A stretch of DNA of 50,656 bases from Marinilabiliaceae bacterium. GTDB lineage: Bacteria > Bacteroidota > Bacteroidia > Bacteroidales > Marinilabiliaceae. The notes below the pieces were generated by a model. That model saw only the letters and a list, made by a program, of their open reading frames with translations, did no database searches and was not told the origin of the DNA. The stretch spans positions 1 through 50,656 of the forward strand of contig JABUTU010000092.1 of the NCBI GenBank assembly GCA_021443545.1. Direction: 5' to 3'. Made by a program: the position numbers and the translations under genes. Each line of letters opens with the position of its first letter. Position 1 is the stretch's first letter. Shown in pieces: positions 49,884 through 50,656 of the stretch.

Positions 49884-50606
49884 ATGAAAAAAAGTTTTCT
49901 ATTAACAACACTTATTGCAGTAGCGATGTGGGGTAGTGTTTCTCCTGCAGCGTCGCAAGAGAATCTGTCGTTAAAAACAGAAAGTGGTTTTGAAGCAGGG
50001 ATTGGCGCAGACCTTGTCAGTCGTTTTGTATGGCGAGGAATGGACCAGGAGTCGGGAGTCTCTTTGCAGCCGTCTATGTCGTTCTCGTGGCCATGCGGAT
50101 TGACGCTTGGTGCATGGGGAAATAGCAGTATCTCAAGAATATCTCTGAATGAGGTCGATTTTACGCTTGAGTATGAAATAAGTGGATTTAAGGCTTTGTT
50201 TACGGATTATTATTGGGGTGGCGATTTCTCTTCGTTCTCTGAGGATCACTATTGTGAGTTGACCTTAGAGTATTGTTTTGGAGAAAAGTTTCCTCTGACG
50301 ATGAGTTGGGCATCTATGCTATTTGCAGGTGAGAATGGTGAGTTAGATGAGTATGGTGACAGGATGTTTTCTTCTTATTTCAATATTTCGTACGATTTTG
50401 ACATTAAGGGGGTCAAATTGTCTCCATCAATAGGTTTTAATCCTTGGAAGAGCCAGTACGACGACGATTTCTCAGTTATGGATATAGTATTGAAAGTCGA
50501 GAAGGAGGTTCATATTAACGATAGTATCACATTGCCTGTATCAGCGCAGCTAATTGTCTCGCCAGCTATGGATAAGTCGTATCTTGTTTTGGGCTTATCG
50601 TTCTAA
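49884..50606 (+). CDS. Outer-membrane protein, Gcw_chp/TIGR02001-like
   Basis: This is a 240-residue protein with a signal peptide (about 1-24, ending SPAASQE). The mature part begins GFEAGIGADLVSRFVWRGMDQESGVSLQPSMSFSW. It continues as alternating strands (FTLEYEISGFKALFTDYYWGG, MFSSYFNISYDFDIKGVKLSPSIGF) and ends in SYLVLGLSF with terminal Phe. The VSRFVWRG motif and barrel layout resemble the TIGR02001 (Gcw_chp) group, often found next to ammonium or potassium transporter genes. What follows is beyond the window. Function not established. Confidence 0.75.
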   Translation: MKKSFLLTTLIAVAMWGSVSPAASQENLSLKTESGFEAGIGADLVSRFVWRGMDQESGVSLQPSMSFSWPCGLTLGAWGNSSISRISLNEVDFTLEYEISGFKALFTDYYWGGDFSSFSEDHYCELTLEYCFGEKFPLTMSWASMLFAGENGELDEYGDRMFSSYFNISYDFDIKGVKLSPSIGFNPWKSQYDDDFSVMDIVLKVEKEVHINDSITLPVSAQLIVSPAMDKSYLVLGLSF

Positions 50607-50656
50607 ACAATAAGTCAGGTTGTCTATCTGAATTTTGTTACATCAACGTCTTCGAT

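Overview
The window is a contig from a member of the Bacteroidales. The evidence is the MurF-alanine racemase fusion, an S46 dipeptidyl peptidase, DUF4270 and DUF4924 proteins, a TonB-dependent receptor, and many promoters of the Bacteroidetes form (-7 TAnnTTTG with a -33 TTG or TTTG about 19-21 bases upstream). Shine-Dalgarno sites are mostly absent. Genus cannot be fixed from the sequence alone. REGION 1 (137-6610, minus strand) is a tight gene string: a PASTA-domain membrane protein, an RluD-type pseudouridine synthase, a secreted histidine phosphatase, the MurF-Alr fusion and RecX, with a DUF3820 gene at its head. REGION 2 (6672-16339, plus strand) runs divergently: an S1-domain RNA-binding protein, RlmN, a lipoprotein, D-Ala-D-Ala ligase, peptidyl-tRNA hydrolase, an S4 protein, a DUF4924 protein, a glycoside hydrolase family 2 lipoprotein and an FAD oxidoreductase. 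Regions 1 and 2 together hold alanine racemase, Ddl and MurF, which make D-Ala, D-Ala-D-Ala and UDP-MurNAc-pentapeptide. REGION 3 (16453-21300) has an orphan LytTR response regulator, then on the minus strand RsmG, an LptF/LptG permease, an ECF sigma factor and an AMP-forming acyl-CoA ligase. REGION 4 (about 21550-26790) is a decayed prophage beside a tRNA-Pro(GGG) gene. It holds the first codons of an apparent tyrosine integrase, a truncated scaffold-like gene, the C-terminal end of a large terminase, and a frameshifted VRR-NUC nuclease. Between these wrecks lies an intact set of small genes with intact promoters. Four of them encode very small XRE-type helix-turn-helix proteins that each end in one CPxCG half-zinc-ribbon. 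Three form an overlapping operon whose -33 element lies inside a perfect 20-base palindrome, a likely autoregulatory operator. A lone hairpin with the form of a type I-C CRISPR repeat lies at the right boundary. REGION 5 (27034-31264) has a TonB-dependent receptor with its terminator, then TrmO and a glycosyltransferase on the minus strand. REGION 6 (31340-49539, plus strand) holds a TPR protein, a Pif1-like helicase fused to TPRs, a DPP11-type peptidase, Rex, a coiled-coil secreted protein, BioD, a metallophosphoesterase, HrpB, a DUF4270 lipoprotein, an outer-membrane barrel protein, Maf, a MerR regulator, a Nif3-like protein, a C4 zinc-ribbon coiled-coil protein and a DUF3109 protein. The window closes with a possible leaderless 29-residue membrane peptide and an outer-membrane protein. 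All assignments were made by reading translations and motifs; no database search was run.
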